Shown here: positions 1-9,489 of the stretch, piece after piece
How positions within the stretch are numbered: the stretch's first letter is position 1
Layout of the letters: each line of letters opens with the position of its first letter
Origin: Hwangdonia lutea
GTDB lineage: Bacteria > Bacteroidota > Bacteroidia > Flavobacteriales > Flavobacteriaceae
Assembly: GCF_032814565.1 (NCBI RefSeq)
Contig: NZ_CP136521.1
Coordinates: 3,816,501-3,880,500 of the forward strand
DNA: 64,000 bases
Direction of reading: 5' to 3'
Notes under the pieces: model-generated
What the model was told of the DNA's origin: nothing
The model's database searches: none
What the model saw: the letters and a program-made list of their open reading frames with translations, nothing else
Made by a program: the position numbers and the translations under genes

Positions 1-2807
1 TACTTTTTTTAATAACAATAGCAAGTGTTTTTTGCAATACCGTTTCATCTCAAGCCAACATTAATGGAGCTATAAAAGATACTGATGGCAATCCGTTACA
101 AGGTGCAAACATTCAATTAAGCCCTTCAAATCAAACGGCCACAACTAGTGCGGATGGCGTATTTAATATATTAAATATCAGCTCCAATAATTATACCATT
201 ACCATATCTCATTTGGGATACAAAACCATATCGGATACGATTAAAGTTGCACAAAATGATGTAACACTTTCGTTTACTATGGAAGAAGATTTACTACACC
301 TTCAAACCATAGTGGTTACGGGTATTTTCGACCCGAGAACACAATTAGAATCCAGCACCTCAATGAGTACACTTAGTTCTAAAGCTATTCAACAGGAATA
401 CCCACAAGGCACCGCAAGTTTGCTTCAAAATATCCCAGGCACATTCACGGATGCCTCGGCAGGTGAAGTATTCACTAAAGTTTACACGCGAGGTATTTCA
501 GCTTCCGCTGAAGATGATACGGGGTGGTATTATGTATCGCTTCAAGAAGACGGGCTGCCCGTTAGCCTTGTGCAACACTCGTATTATAGTCCAGACCTTT
601 TTCATCGTTTAGATTTAACCACCCAAAAAGTGGAGGCCTTACGAGGTGGCAGTTCATCTATTACGGCGCTTAATGCTCCCGGAGGTATTTATAATTTTAT
701 TTCGCAAGGTATTCGAAATAAGTTTAGTGGCAACATCCAATTTTCCAACGGTTTTCAAGGTGAAGGCAATGCCTTATATAAGTTTGATGCGAGCATTGGT
801 GGTCCATTAGGCAATAATTGGTTTATCAATGCTGGCGGACATTACAGACATGATGATGGCGCAAGAAACACAGATTTTACCTTAAGTAAAGGCGGACAGT
901 TTAAATTCAATGTTATTAAAAGGAATGCATTTGGGTATTTAAAATTTTACGGAAAGATTTTGGATGATTACACCAACCGATACACAGGTGTTGCAGCCAC
1001 AAATTGGGATAACCCTACGCCTGCTTTCGGTCAAGATTTTGGTTCAACATCGCTGTTAATGCCCAGTTTTAACGGTCGTATTCCAGATGGGCGAAACCTG
1101 ACACAAGGCGCGTCGAATAGTTTTGATCCATCACAGGGTGTTCATGCCAAAGATTTGGCTTTTGGGTTTGATATCTCTCAAAATTTAGGTAATAATTGGT
1201 TGTTAAAAAACAATATTAAATTTTCTGCTAAAGATGCCAATTGGCAAACTTCCATTAGTAATGCATTTGTTTCGCTTAGCGACCCAACGCTTTACTATTT
1301 GGTAAGTAATGGAAACCCTTTTCCTGTTGGACAAATTGTTTTTCGCGATACCAACTCGGGCAATGAATTGGCAAGAATAGACAATAGTGGAATTTTTGCA
1401 GGTACAGGGTCACAATATTTAACCGGTAATACATTACCAAATGATGCCCTTATGGGAACCTCGGCGTGGTACAAAGACAATACAGCTGACGAGTGGATGA
1501 ATCAATTTACCTTGCAAAAAACCTTGGAAAACCATGATATTACAGGAGGGTTTGCCTTAGGCTTTTCGGACACCTCCTTATTTACACAAGGAAGTTTTGC
1601 CTTTGCAACCTACGAACCCAACCCGAGAATGCTACAGGTAACGCTCGAAAACCCTGGAGACCCAGTAATTGCATTATCAGATTCAAACGGGCTTAGTAAT
1701 TATGGCGGTTTGTTTTTTGTGAACTCCAGAGCCAAAGTAAGTCAAGTAGCTACGTTTATTAACGACCGCTTGAAAGTTTCCAACAATGTACATTTAGATT
1801 TAGGTTTACGCTACGAGACCATTAAACATAAAGGTAGTAAAGATCGTTTTGCTCCTTTTACACAAAATGGTGGTTTAGATGGCAACGATAATACCGCTTA
1901 CGATAATGGTATTTTAGCGCCAACAGGCGAACAAGATAACTTCAATTATAATTATAGCTACCTTTCTTTTTCAGGTGGTATTAATTATAAAATTGATGAT
2001 GAAGCCGCTTTATTCGCTAGATTTTCACAAGGACATAAAGCGCCGGAATTGAACTATTATTTCAATAACTTTTCAAATGTTCCCATCAACAAAAAAGGAG
2101 AAGTTCAAGAAATAAATCAAGCTGAAATTGGTGTAAAATATATCCTAAAAGACTTTTCATTTACAAGCACACTATTTTGGAGTCAGCTTAAAAACATTGG
2201 CATTGCAAACTTTGAATTTGACGGAAGCAACAATAGTATTTTCTACACACCTATTCAGTTTAACACCTCTAGAACAATAGGTTTAGAGTGGCAAAGCGTG
2301 TATTCACCGGTTCAGAATTTCACCTTCCGTTTCAACGGGATTCTTCAAAATCCAAAAGCTACCGAATGGAAAGTTTATGACGCCGCAGGTTCGGTAGATA
2401 CCAGCGATGACAGTATTTTAGATTTCTCAGGAAAAACGCTTCCCTTTAATCCTAAACTTATGTTTAACCTGAGTAGCGAATATCAAAAAGATAGAATTAT
2501 AGCCTTTTTAAAATGGCAGTTTATGGGCAACCGTTATGGCAACGTTTCAAACGGATTTAATCTTCCGGCCTATAGTATTTTTAATGTAGGCGCGGGCTAT
2601 CAAATAAGTAAAAACCTATCAGCAGATATTTTGGTAACCAATCTTTTTAATTCAGAAGGATTAGCAAACTTTTTTGGTGCTAATAGTTTTGGAGCCAATG
2701 CCAATGGGGCAACTCCTGAATTTATTGCCGCAAATCCAGATGCCAGTTTTGTGGTTTTTCCCGTGTTGCGAAGACGGGTTTTATTAAAATTAAATTACAG
2801 TTTTTAG
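1..2807 (+). CDS. TonB-dependent receptor, 5'-truncated by window edge
   Basis: Outer-membrane receptor that imports a ligand using TonB energy. The reading frame is open from base 3 to the stop, so the true start lies upstream. The visible N-terminus is the end of a signal peptide, then a carboxypeptidase-regulatory-like domain (GAIKDTDGNPLQGANIQL), a plug domain (about base 390-700, with NAPGGIYNF) and a 22-strand-type barrel ending in the terminal aromatic LKLNYSF. The stop is 33 bases before the xylulokinase start on the same strand, so it is probably the uptake component of the xylose operon. The barrel also resembles FecA-like siderophore receptors, so a xyloside or oligosaccharide ligand is an inference from context only. 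Confidence 0.93.
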   Translation, partial: LFLITIASVFCNTVSSQANINGAIKDTDGNPLQGANIQLSPSNQTATTSADGVFNILNISSNNYTITISHLGYKTISDTIKVAQNDVTLSFTMEEDLLHLQTIVVTGIFDPRTQLESSTSMSTLSSKAIQQEYPQGTASLLQNIPGTFTDASAGEVFTKVYTRGISASAEDDTGWYYVSLQEDGLPVSLVQHSYYSPDLFHRLDLTTQKVEALRGGSSSITALNAPGGIYNFISQGIRNKFSGNIQFSNGFQGEGNALYKFDASIGGPLGNNWFINAGGHYRHDDGARNTDFTLSKGGQFKFNVIKRNAFGYLKFYGKILDDYTNRYTGVAATNWDNPTPAFGQDFGSTSLLMPSFNGRIPDGRNLTQGASNSFDPSQGVHAKDLAFGFDISQNLGNNWLLKNNIKFSAKDANWQTSISNAFVSLSDPTLYYLVSNGNPFPVGQIVFRDTNSGNELARIDNSGIFAGTGSQYLTGNTLPNDALMGTSAWYKDNTADEWMNQFTLQKTLENHDITGGFALGFSDTSLFTQGSFAFATYEPNPRMLQVTLENPGDPVIALSDSNGLSNYGGLFFVNSRAKVSQVATFINDRLKVSNNVHLDLGLRYETIKHKGSKDRFAPFTQNGGLDGNDNTAYDNGILAPTGEQDNFNYNYSYLSFSGGINYKIDDEAALFARFSQGHKAPELNYYFNNFSNVPINKKGEVQEINQAEIGVKYILKDFSFTSTLFWSQLKNIGIANFEFDGSNNSIFYTPIQFNTSRTIGLEWQSVYSPVQNFTFRFNGILQNPKATEWKVYDAAGSVDTSDDSILDFSGKTLPFNPKLMFNLSSEYQKDRIIAFLKWQFMGNRYGNVSNGFNLPAYSIFNVGAGYQISKNLSADILVTNLFNSEGLANFFGANSFGANANGATPEFIAANPDASFVVFPVLRRRVLLKLNYSF

Positions 2808-2840
2808 CATAAACCGAAAAATGAACAAACGCGATTAACT

Positions 2841-4322
2841 ATGTATTTATTGGGATTGGATATTGGTTCATCATCTATAAAAGCAAGCTTATTGCAAGTT
2901 TCTGATGGCGCCATAATTGCTCAAAATTTCGAACCAAAAAACGAAATGGATATTTTGGCGCATCGCCATGGGTGGGCAGAGCAAAATCCGGAACTTTGGT
3001 GGGATTATGTAAAACTAATCGTGCCAAAACTTATTGAAAATGCACAAATAGACAAGTCGCTTATTGCGGCTATTGGTATTTCATATCAAATGCACGGGCT
3101 AGTTTTAGTCGATAAAAACAAACAAGTATTAAGACCTTCAATTATTTGGTGCGATAGTCGTGCTTCGGAAATTGGTAAAGAAGCCTTTAATAATTTAGGA
3201 AGCGATTATTGTTTGGAAACCCTTTTAAATTCTCCCGGAAATTTTACCGCATCAAAACTAAAATGGGTTAAAGATAATGAACCCGAAGTGTATGAGCGTA
3301 TTTATAAAATAATGCTACCGGGTGATTTTATTGCCATGAAACTCACCAATAAAATTACATGTACTGTAAGTGGTTTATCCGAAGGTGTTTTTTGGGATTT
3401 TAAAGCCAATAAAATTTCCAAAACGCTTTTAAATCATTATGGTTTAAAGGAAAGCTTAATTCCAGAAATCCACGATACCTTTAGTTCCCATGGCACAATT
3501 ACCAACGATATTGCAAATCAATTAGGACTTCCTCAAGGCATTCCCGTGTCTTTTAAATCGGGCGACCAACCTAATAATGCCCTATCTTTAAACGTACTAA
3601 AACCGGGTGAAGTTGCAGCAACGGCAGGGACTTCCGGTGTTATTTATGGTGTTGTTGATGATATAAAACCCGATTTAAGTTCGCGTGTCAATGTATTTGC
3701 GCATGTTAACCATAACGTTGGGCAACCGCGATATGGCGTATTGGCCTGTATTAATGGCACAGGAATTTTAAATGCATGGATTCGGAAAAACATAACCCAA
3801 GGTTTGAGTTATTCTGAAATGAATGCATTAGCTGAAACTGTTGAGGTGGGTTCAAATGGTTTGCAAGTGTTTCCTTTTGGGAACGGTGCCGAACGTATTT
3901 TGGAGGACGCAAATAATGGCTGCACATGGAAACATCTTAATTTTAACATCCATAACAAAGCGCACGTATTACGCGCGGCACAAGAAGGCATTGTTTTTTC
4001 TTTTCAGTATGGCATCGATATTATGAAATCCATGGGATTGAAGTTAGATGTTATAAAAGCAGGAAACAACAATATGTTTCAAAGTCGCATTTTTAAAGAA
4101 ACTTTAGCGACCCTATCTGGTGCACAAATTGAAATATACGACACCGATGGTGCCATTGGCGCAGCCATAGGTAGTGGCCTTGGCGCTGGTGTTTATAAAT
4201 CTTCCGATGAAGCTTTTAGTCGGTTTAAAAAATTAGAAACCATCCAACCAAATAAAGCCATCCAATCTAAAATAAAAGAAGCCTACCGTAATTGGGAAAA
4301 AGAATTAAAAAAAACATATTAA
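2841..4322 (+). CDS. xylB: Xylulokinase (FGGY family)
   Basis: Phosphorylates D-xylulose to xylulose-5-phosphate in the cytoplasm, the second step of isomerase-type xylose use. The 493-residue product has the family's usual length. The N-terminal FGGY ATPase motif LGLDIGSSSIKASL is at residues 4-17, the substrate-side motif ISYQMHGLVLVD at about 84-95, the catalytic aspartate segment SGDQPNNAL at about 240, and the C-terminal FGGY phosphate motif GAAIGSGLGAG at about 440. One base separates its stop from the xylose isomerase start, so the two are translated from one message. The order receptor-xylB-xylA is a typical Bacteroidota arrangement. I see no odd features. Confidence 0.95.
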   Translation: MYLLGLDIGSSSIKASLLQVSDGAIIAQNFEPKNEMDILAHRHGWAEQNPELWWDYVKLIVPKLIENAQIDKSLIAAIGISYQMHGLVLVDKNKQVLRPSIIWCDSRASEIGKEAFNNLGSDYCLETLLNSPGNFTASKLKWVKDNEPEVYERIYKIMLPGDFIAMKLTNKITCTVSGLSEGVFWDFKANKISKTLLNHYGLKESLIPEIHDTFSSHGTITNDIANQLGLPQGIPVSFKSGDQPNNALSLNVLKPGEVAATAGTSGVIYGVVDDIKPDLSSRVNVFAHVNHNVGQPRYGVLACINGTGILNAWIRKNITQGLSYSEMNALAETVEVGSNGLQVFPFGNGAERILEDANNGCTWKHLNFNIHNKAHVLRAAQEGIVFSFQYGIDIMKSMGLKLDVIKAGNNNMFQSRIFKETLATLSGAQIEIYDTDGAIGAAIGSGLGAGVYKSSDEAFSRFKKLETIQPNKAIQSKIKEAYRNWEKELKKTY

Positions 4323-4323
4323 C

Positions 4324-5628
4324 ATGAGCAATTATTTTCCAAAAATCAATAAAATTAAATACGAAGGAAAAGATTCAAAAGACCCTCTTGCATTCAAATG
4401 GTATAACGAAGACCAACTAGTTAACGGCAAAACAATGAGGGATCATTTAAAATTTGCTGTGTCGTATTGGCATACCTTCTGTGGCGAAGGCGGTGACCCT
4501 TTTGGTCCCGGAACAAAAACGTTTCCTTGGGATAACCCAGAGCCCTTAACCGCTGCAAAACACAAAATGGATGCGGCTTTCGAGTTTATTGATAAACTCA
4601 GTATTCCCTATTATTGTTTTCACGACACCGATTTAGTGGGTGATGGCAGTGTTTTTGAAATCGAAAAACGGTTACATAACATTTTACCTTACGCCCAAGC
4701 TAAACAAGCAAAATATGGCATTAAACTACTTTGGGGCACAGCCAATGTGTTTTCTAACCCACGATACATGAATGGTGCGGCAACAAATCCAGATTTTAGT
4801 GTATTAACTAATGCGGCAGTTCAGGTAAAAAATGCCATTGATGCTACCATAGCACTTGGAGGCACTGGTTATGTGTTTTGGGGCGGACGCGAAGGTTATA
4901 TGTCGTTACACAATACCAATATGAAAAAGGAAGTAGAACACTTAGCCATGTTTTTAACCAAATCGAGAGATTATGCCAGAGCTCAAGGTTTTAAAGGCAC
5001 ATTTTTTATTGAACCCAAACCTATGGAACCCACCAAACATCAATACGATTTTGATGCTGCAACGGTATTGGGTTTCCTAAATAAATATGATTTGGCAGAA
5101 GATTTTAAATTAAATTTAGAGGTCAACCACGCCACCTTAGCGGGTCATTCTTTTGCCCATGAACTACAGGTAGCCGCCGATGCGAATATGTTGGGAAGCA
5201 TTGATGCCAATAAAGGGGATTATCAAAATGGTTGGGATACCGATGAGTTTCCAACCAACATATACGAAGTTACAGAAGCTATGATGATTATATTGCAGAA
5301 CAAAGGCTTCGAACATGGGGGTATTAATTTCGATGCTAAAACAAGGCGGAATTCTACCGATATGGAGGACTTATTTATAGCGCATATTAGCGGTATGGAC
5401 ACCTTTGCGAGAGCACTTTTAACAGCTGAAAAAATCTTATCTGATTCCGATTATTTGGAAATGAAACAAAAACGATACGATTCGTTTAGTATTGGGTCGG
5501 GTAAGGATTTTGAAGCAGGCAAATTAGGTTTAAAGGACCTGTATCAGTTAGCTTCAAACAGTGGAGAACCCGAATTGAAAAGCGGTAAACAAGAGCTTTT
5601 AGAACAGCTTATAAACAGCTACATATAA
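4324..5628 (+). CDS. xylA: Xylose isomerase
   Basis: Interconverts D-xylose and D-xylulose using two divalent metals. At 434 residues it matches the longer class II enzymes. Class signatures are visible: GPGTKTFPWD near residue 58, the catalytic histidine in YCFHDTDLVGDG near 100, the metal-binding FFIEPKPMEPTKHQYDFD near 228-245, and LEVNHATLAGHSFAHEL near 264. The start ATG follows the xylB stop by a single base, so expression is coupled to xylB. With XylB it feeds xylose into the pentose-phosphate pathway. No truncation or missing ligand was seen. Confidence 0.97.
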   Translation: MSNYFPKINKIKYEGKDSKDPLAFKWYNEDQLVNGKTMRDHLKFAVSYWHTFCGEGGDPFGPGTKTFPWDNPEPLTAAKHKMDAAFEFIDKLSIPYYCFHDTDLVGDGSVFEIEKRLHNILPYAQAKQAKYGIKLLWGTANVFSNPRYMNGAATNPDFSVLTNAAVQVKNAIDATIALGGTGYVFWGGREGYMSLHNTNMKKEVEHLAMFLTKSRDYARAQGFKGTFFIEPKPMEPTKHQYDFDAATVLGFLNKYDLAEDFKLNLEVNHATLAGHSFAHELQVAADANMLGSIDANKGDYQNGWDTDEFPTNIYEVTEAMMIILQNKGFEHGGINFDAKTRRNSTDMEDLFIAHISGMDTFARALLTAEKILSDSDYLEMKQKRYDSFSIGSGKDFEAGKLGLKDLYQLASNSGEPELKSGKQELLEQLINSYI

Positions 5629-5657
5629 CAACCAATATTCAACTTAAATATCTTAAA

Positions 5658-8600
5658 ATGAAACCTAAATTTATAAAATCCATTCTGATTTTCGTCATAA
5701 GTATTATGATAATGTCATGTGGCACAAAAGAAGAAAAAATACTGGTGTTTAGTAAAACTGAAGGTTTCAGACACGGTTCTATTGAAGTTGGAATAAAGGC
5801 ATTAAAAAAACTGGGAAAAGAAAATAACTTTAACGTTGTTGCCACTGAAGATTCCCTATATTTTGTTGAGGATTCCTTAAAACAATTTTCAGCAGTCGTT
5901 TTCTTAAACACCACGGGCAATATTCTAAACGACGTACAGCAAGCAGATTTTGAGCGCTATATTCAAGCCGGTGGTGGGTTTGTAGGCGTGCATGCTGCTA
6001 CCGATACGGAATACGAATGGCCGTGGTACAACAAACTTGTTGGCGCTTATTTTGATGGCCATCCAAAAATTCAAGAAGCGATACTAAATGTGATAGATAA
6101 AAATCATGAATCGACCAAAAACCTTGAAACACCTTGGATAAAAGAAGATGAGTGGTATAATTTTAAAGACATCAACCCAGATATTAATGTATTAATTACC
6201 ATAGACGAAACCAGTTACCAGGGAGGTACAAATGGTGACAATCATCCTATTTCATGGTATCATAATTTTGATGGTGGTCGCGCTTTTTATACCGAAATGG
6301 GACACACCAACGAAACCTTTGAAAACCCCATATTTTTAAATCATTTATTAGGTGGGATTAAATATGCTATCGGCAAAAATACGCTCGACTATACAAAAGC
6401 CACATCAGATCGTGTGCCACCAGAAAACCGATTTGTAAAACACGTGTTGGATTTTAATTTGAATGAACCTATGGAATTGGATGAACTACCAGATGAAGGT
6501 ATTTTATTTGTAGAACGCCGAGGCGCATTAAAACTATACGATTTTAAAACAGAACAAACCGAAACCATTGCACAACTCGATTTATTTTACGGTAATGAAG
6601 ATGGCTTACTCGGTTTGGCAGTAGACCCCAATTATAAAACAAACCGTTGGATTTACTTGTTTTATTCTGCTCCAGGCGATGAACCTTTGCAACATATATC
6701 GCGTTTTAATTTGGTTGACAAAAAACTGGATTTAGATTCTGAAAAAATCCTCCTCAAAATTCCCACGATACGGGAATGCTGCCATAGCGGTGGCGCTTTA
6801 GAGTTTGGTCCTAACGGACATTTATTTATCACCACAGGCGATAATACCAACCCGTTTGAATCGTCAGGCTATGCACCCATTGACGAGCGCGAAGGGAGAG
6901 CCCTTTGGGACGCGCAAAAATCAGCCGCAAACACCAATGATTTAAGAGGAAAAATTTTAAGAATTAAACCCGAAGATGATGGCACCTACTCCATTCCAGA
7001 GGGAAATTTATTCCCCAAAGGAACACCAAATACAAAGCCGGAAATTTATGTGATGGGTTGCAGAAACCCATTCAGACCTTCAATAGATAGCAAAACAGGC
7101 TTCGTGTATTGGGGCGATGTAGGTCCCGATGCTGGTGTCGACAATGCCAACCGAGGGCCTAAAGGCCTGGGTGAGTTTAACCAAGCCAGAAAGGCTGGGT
7201 TTTGGGGTTGGCCGTATACCAGAGGAAACAATCAGGTATATAACGATTATAATTTTGCAACCCAAGAATCGGGAGCAAAATTCGACCCGAATCATTTAGT
7301 CAATAATTCCCCAAACAACACCGGTTTAAAAGAACTTCCCGTAGCTCAAGAATCACTTATTTGGTATTCTTATGACAAATCTGAGGAATTCCCGTGGTTG
7401 GGTGTTGGTGGTGTAAACCCTATGGCGGGTCCTATCTATCATGTTTCCGATTATCCCAAGGCAAACGAATATGCTTTTCCAGAATATTTTGAAAACAAGC
7501 TGATTGTTTACGAGTGGATGCGCGATTGGATTTATGTAGTAACGCTCGATGAAAACTACGATTATAAAAAAGCAGAACCGTTTATGCCATCCACAGAGTT
7601 TTCGCATCCTATGGATATGATTTTTGGTTCGGATGGAAATTTATATGTTTTAGAATACGGTCAAAAATGGAACACCCAAAACCTAGATGCGCGTTTAAAT
7701 AGAGTATCATATATCAAAGGAAACAGAAAACCTATTGCCAAAATCACATCAGATAAAACGGTTGGAGCCGCACCATTAACGGTAAATTTTTCAGGATTGG
7801 AATCTATTGATTATGATAATGATAAACTCACTTATGCATGGTCCTTTACCAATAACGAAGTGCAATCAACAAAAGCAAATCCGTCATTCACCTTTGAGCA
7901 ATCCGGGACTTACACCGTGCAATTAAAAGTAACCGATAAAGAAGGCGAAACATCAACAGCAAAAACCAAGCTTTTAGTTGGTAACGACCCACCGGAATTA
8001 AGCATTCAAATTGACCCCGATAACACATCCTATTGGGATAATAAAAAAATAAATTATAAAGTAATTGTTAACGATAGGCAAGATGGCAGTACCGAAGATG
8101 GTTCAATTGCAGCCAACAAAGTAAAAGTAACTTTAGATTATATTCCGGAAGGCAACGATTTAATAAAAGCTACTTTGGGGCATCAACAAAATACGGTGCC
8201 CGAAGGCAGAAAACTTATTGATGGCAGCGATTGCAAAGCTTGTCATGCAACCAACGAAAAGGTAAATGGCCCAAGTTACATCGAGATTGCCGATAAATAC
8301 ACCACCAAAGATGCGGGTTATTTAATTAGTAAAATCATTAAAGGCGGAAGCGGTGTTTGGGGAGAAACCATGATGTCTGCGCACCCGCAATTAAAGCCCG
8401 ATGAAGTTGACAAAATGGTAACTTATATTTTGTCGCTGAAACCAAGTAAAGCCGAAGCAAAAAAGCAATTACCCATAAAAGGTAGCATTACATTTAACGA
8501 GCATATTGGCAGTAAAAACGAAGGCATGTATGTTTTAATGGCTTCTTATTTGGATAATGGCAACGACGGACAACCAGAATCCATGCTTTCGGCCAGAGAC

Positions 8601-9020
8601 CAAATTATTTTTAAAGCGCCTAAAATTCAAGCCGAAAGCGCCATTGAAAAAAGTGAAGGCTTAGGAAATTGGAATACCGAAGGCGAAAACCTTGTGGGCT
8701 CTATTGTCCATAATTCCTATTTAAAATTTGATACTATGCCTTTAAAAGATTTAAAAAGCATAAAATTCGCCACCTTTTTCGCGGGCAATTATGCTTATGA
8801 AGGTACTGTTGAAATTAGGGAAAACGCCCCTAACGGAAATCTTATTGGCAAAACACAGTTAAAATATTTCAACAAAGACAAAAGCCAAATGAAATATTAT
8901 AACATACCCGTAAAACCACAAACGGATGAAGCTTCGCTATATCTTGTATTTAAAAATGAAAAAGACAAAATGCAAAATATAACCAATGCGAATTGGATAT
9001 TGTTGAATTATAAACGTTAG
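5658..9020 (+). CDS. Multidomain lipoprotein: ThuA, PQQ-dehydrogenase-like propeller, PKD, cytochrome c, CBM-like
   Basis: A large (1,120-residue) exported redox protein. The signal peptide ends in the lipobox MSCG, so it is probably an outer-membrane or periplasmic lipoprotein. Domains in order are: ThuA-like (about 28-240, VFSKTEGFRHGS), a glucose/sorbosone dehydrogenase-type beta-propeller (about 260-685, with LLGLAVDPNYKTNRW and GNLYVLEYGQKW), a PKD domain (about 690-775), a class I cytochrome c with haem motif CKACH (about 858-862), and a C-terminal carbohydrate-binding-like jelly roll (about 985-1120). The family is thought to oxidise sugars and pass electrons to the fused haem. It starts 29 bases after xylA, so it may be part of the sugar operon. 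The exact substrate is unknown. Confidence 0.9.
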   Translation: MKPKFIKSILIFVISIMIMSCGTKEEKILVFSKTEGFRHGSIEVGIKALKKLGKENNFNVVATEDSLYFVEDSLKQFSAVVFLNTTGNILNDVQQADFERYIQAGGGFVGVHAATDTEYEWPWYNKLVGAYFDGHPKIQEAILNVIDKNHESTKNLETPWIKEDEWYNFKDINPDINVLITIDETSYQGGTNGDNHPISWYHNFDGGRAFYTEMGHTNETFENPIFLNHLLGGIKYAIGKNTLDYTKATSDRVPPENRFVKHVLDFNLNEPMELDELPDEGILFVERRGALKLYDFKTEQTETIAQLDLFYGNEDGLLGLAVDPNYKTNRWIYLFYSAPGDEPLQHISRFNLVDKKLDLDSEKILLKIPTIRECCHSGGALEFGPNGHLFITTGDNTNPFESSGYAPIDEREGRALWDAQKSAANTNDLRGKILRIKPEDDGTYSIPEGNLFPKGTPNTKPEIYVMGCRNPFRPSIDSKTGFVYWGDVGPDAGVDNANRGPKGLGEFNQARKAGFWGWPYTRGNNQVYNDYNFATQESGAKFDPNHLVNNSPNNTGLKELPVAQESLIWYSYDKSEEFPWLGVGGVNPMAGPIYHVSDYPKANEYAFPEYFENKLIVYEWMRDWIYVVTLDENYDYKKAEPFMPSTEFSHPMDMIFGSDGNLYVLEYGQKWNTQNLDARLNRVSYIKGNRKPIAKITSDKTVGAAPLTVNFSGLESIDYDNDKLTYAWSFTNNEVQSTKANPSFTFEQSGTYTVQLKVTDKEGETSTAKTKLLVGNDPPELSIQIDPDNTSYWDNKKINYKVIVNDRQDGSTEDGSIAANKVKVTLDYIPEGNDLIKATLGHQQNTVPEGRKLIDGSDCKACHATNEKVNGPSYIEIADKYTTKDAGYLISKIIKGGSGVWGETMMSAHPQLKPDEVDKMVTYILSLKPSKAEAKKQLPIKGSITFNEHIGSKNEGMYVLMASYLDNGNDGQPESMLSARDQIIFKAPKIQAESAIEKSEGLGNWNTEGENLVGSIVHNSYLKFDTMPLKDLKSIKFATFFAGNYAYEGTVEIRENAPNGNLIGKTQLKYFNKDKSQMKYYNIPVKPQTDEASLYLVFKNEKDKMQNITNANWILLNYKR

Positions 9021-9489
9021 AAGTTATTGTGAATCAATTATATATAAAACTCTTTATATTAGAACAAACCTAATCCCAAAGTGTTGGAAGCAAAAAGAAA
9101 TATCTGAGAAATTAGATTTTTTGATAATTAATGAGACGTTGTGTTGTTCCTAAAGAAATCTAAAACTTAGTTTTATACCAAAGTTAATTTGGATTTCAAC
9201 AGAAAACTTTCCTTTTTCTGTGAAGAAGATTTGGATGTTTTTTTGTTTTAGGATGTATTTAATTACGGAAAACCAAGAGGGCTATGTTAAAATGATTGGT
9301 TTAGAAATTAATAGATTAAAGAAAGAATAGTTAGCTTCCCTTTTAACTTGATAAAAGCAGATCTTCATTATAGTTAAACGATAAAAAGAAGGAATTCTTA
9401 GTTGTAAGGCAATCTTTTCAAAAAGGATTAAAAACCTTCTATTATTCACTTTTTTTTTAGTTTATTTGTTTATAATACTCAATCTCGCT
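9021..9489. other. Long AT-rich intergenic region with possible gene remnant
   Basis: No intact gene is visible over about 470 bases. A short open stretch on the + strand at about 9268-9330 reads ITENQEGYVKMIGLEINRLK then KE and a stop, and could be the tail of a decayed gene. No convincing terminator follows the upstream gene. The promoter of the next gene should lie near 9440-9485 but no clean TAnnTTTG box is visible. Confidence 0.4.
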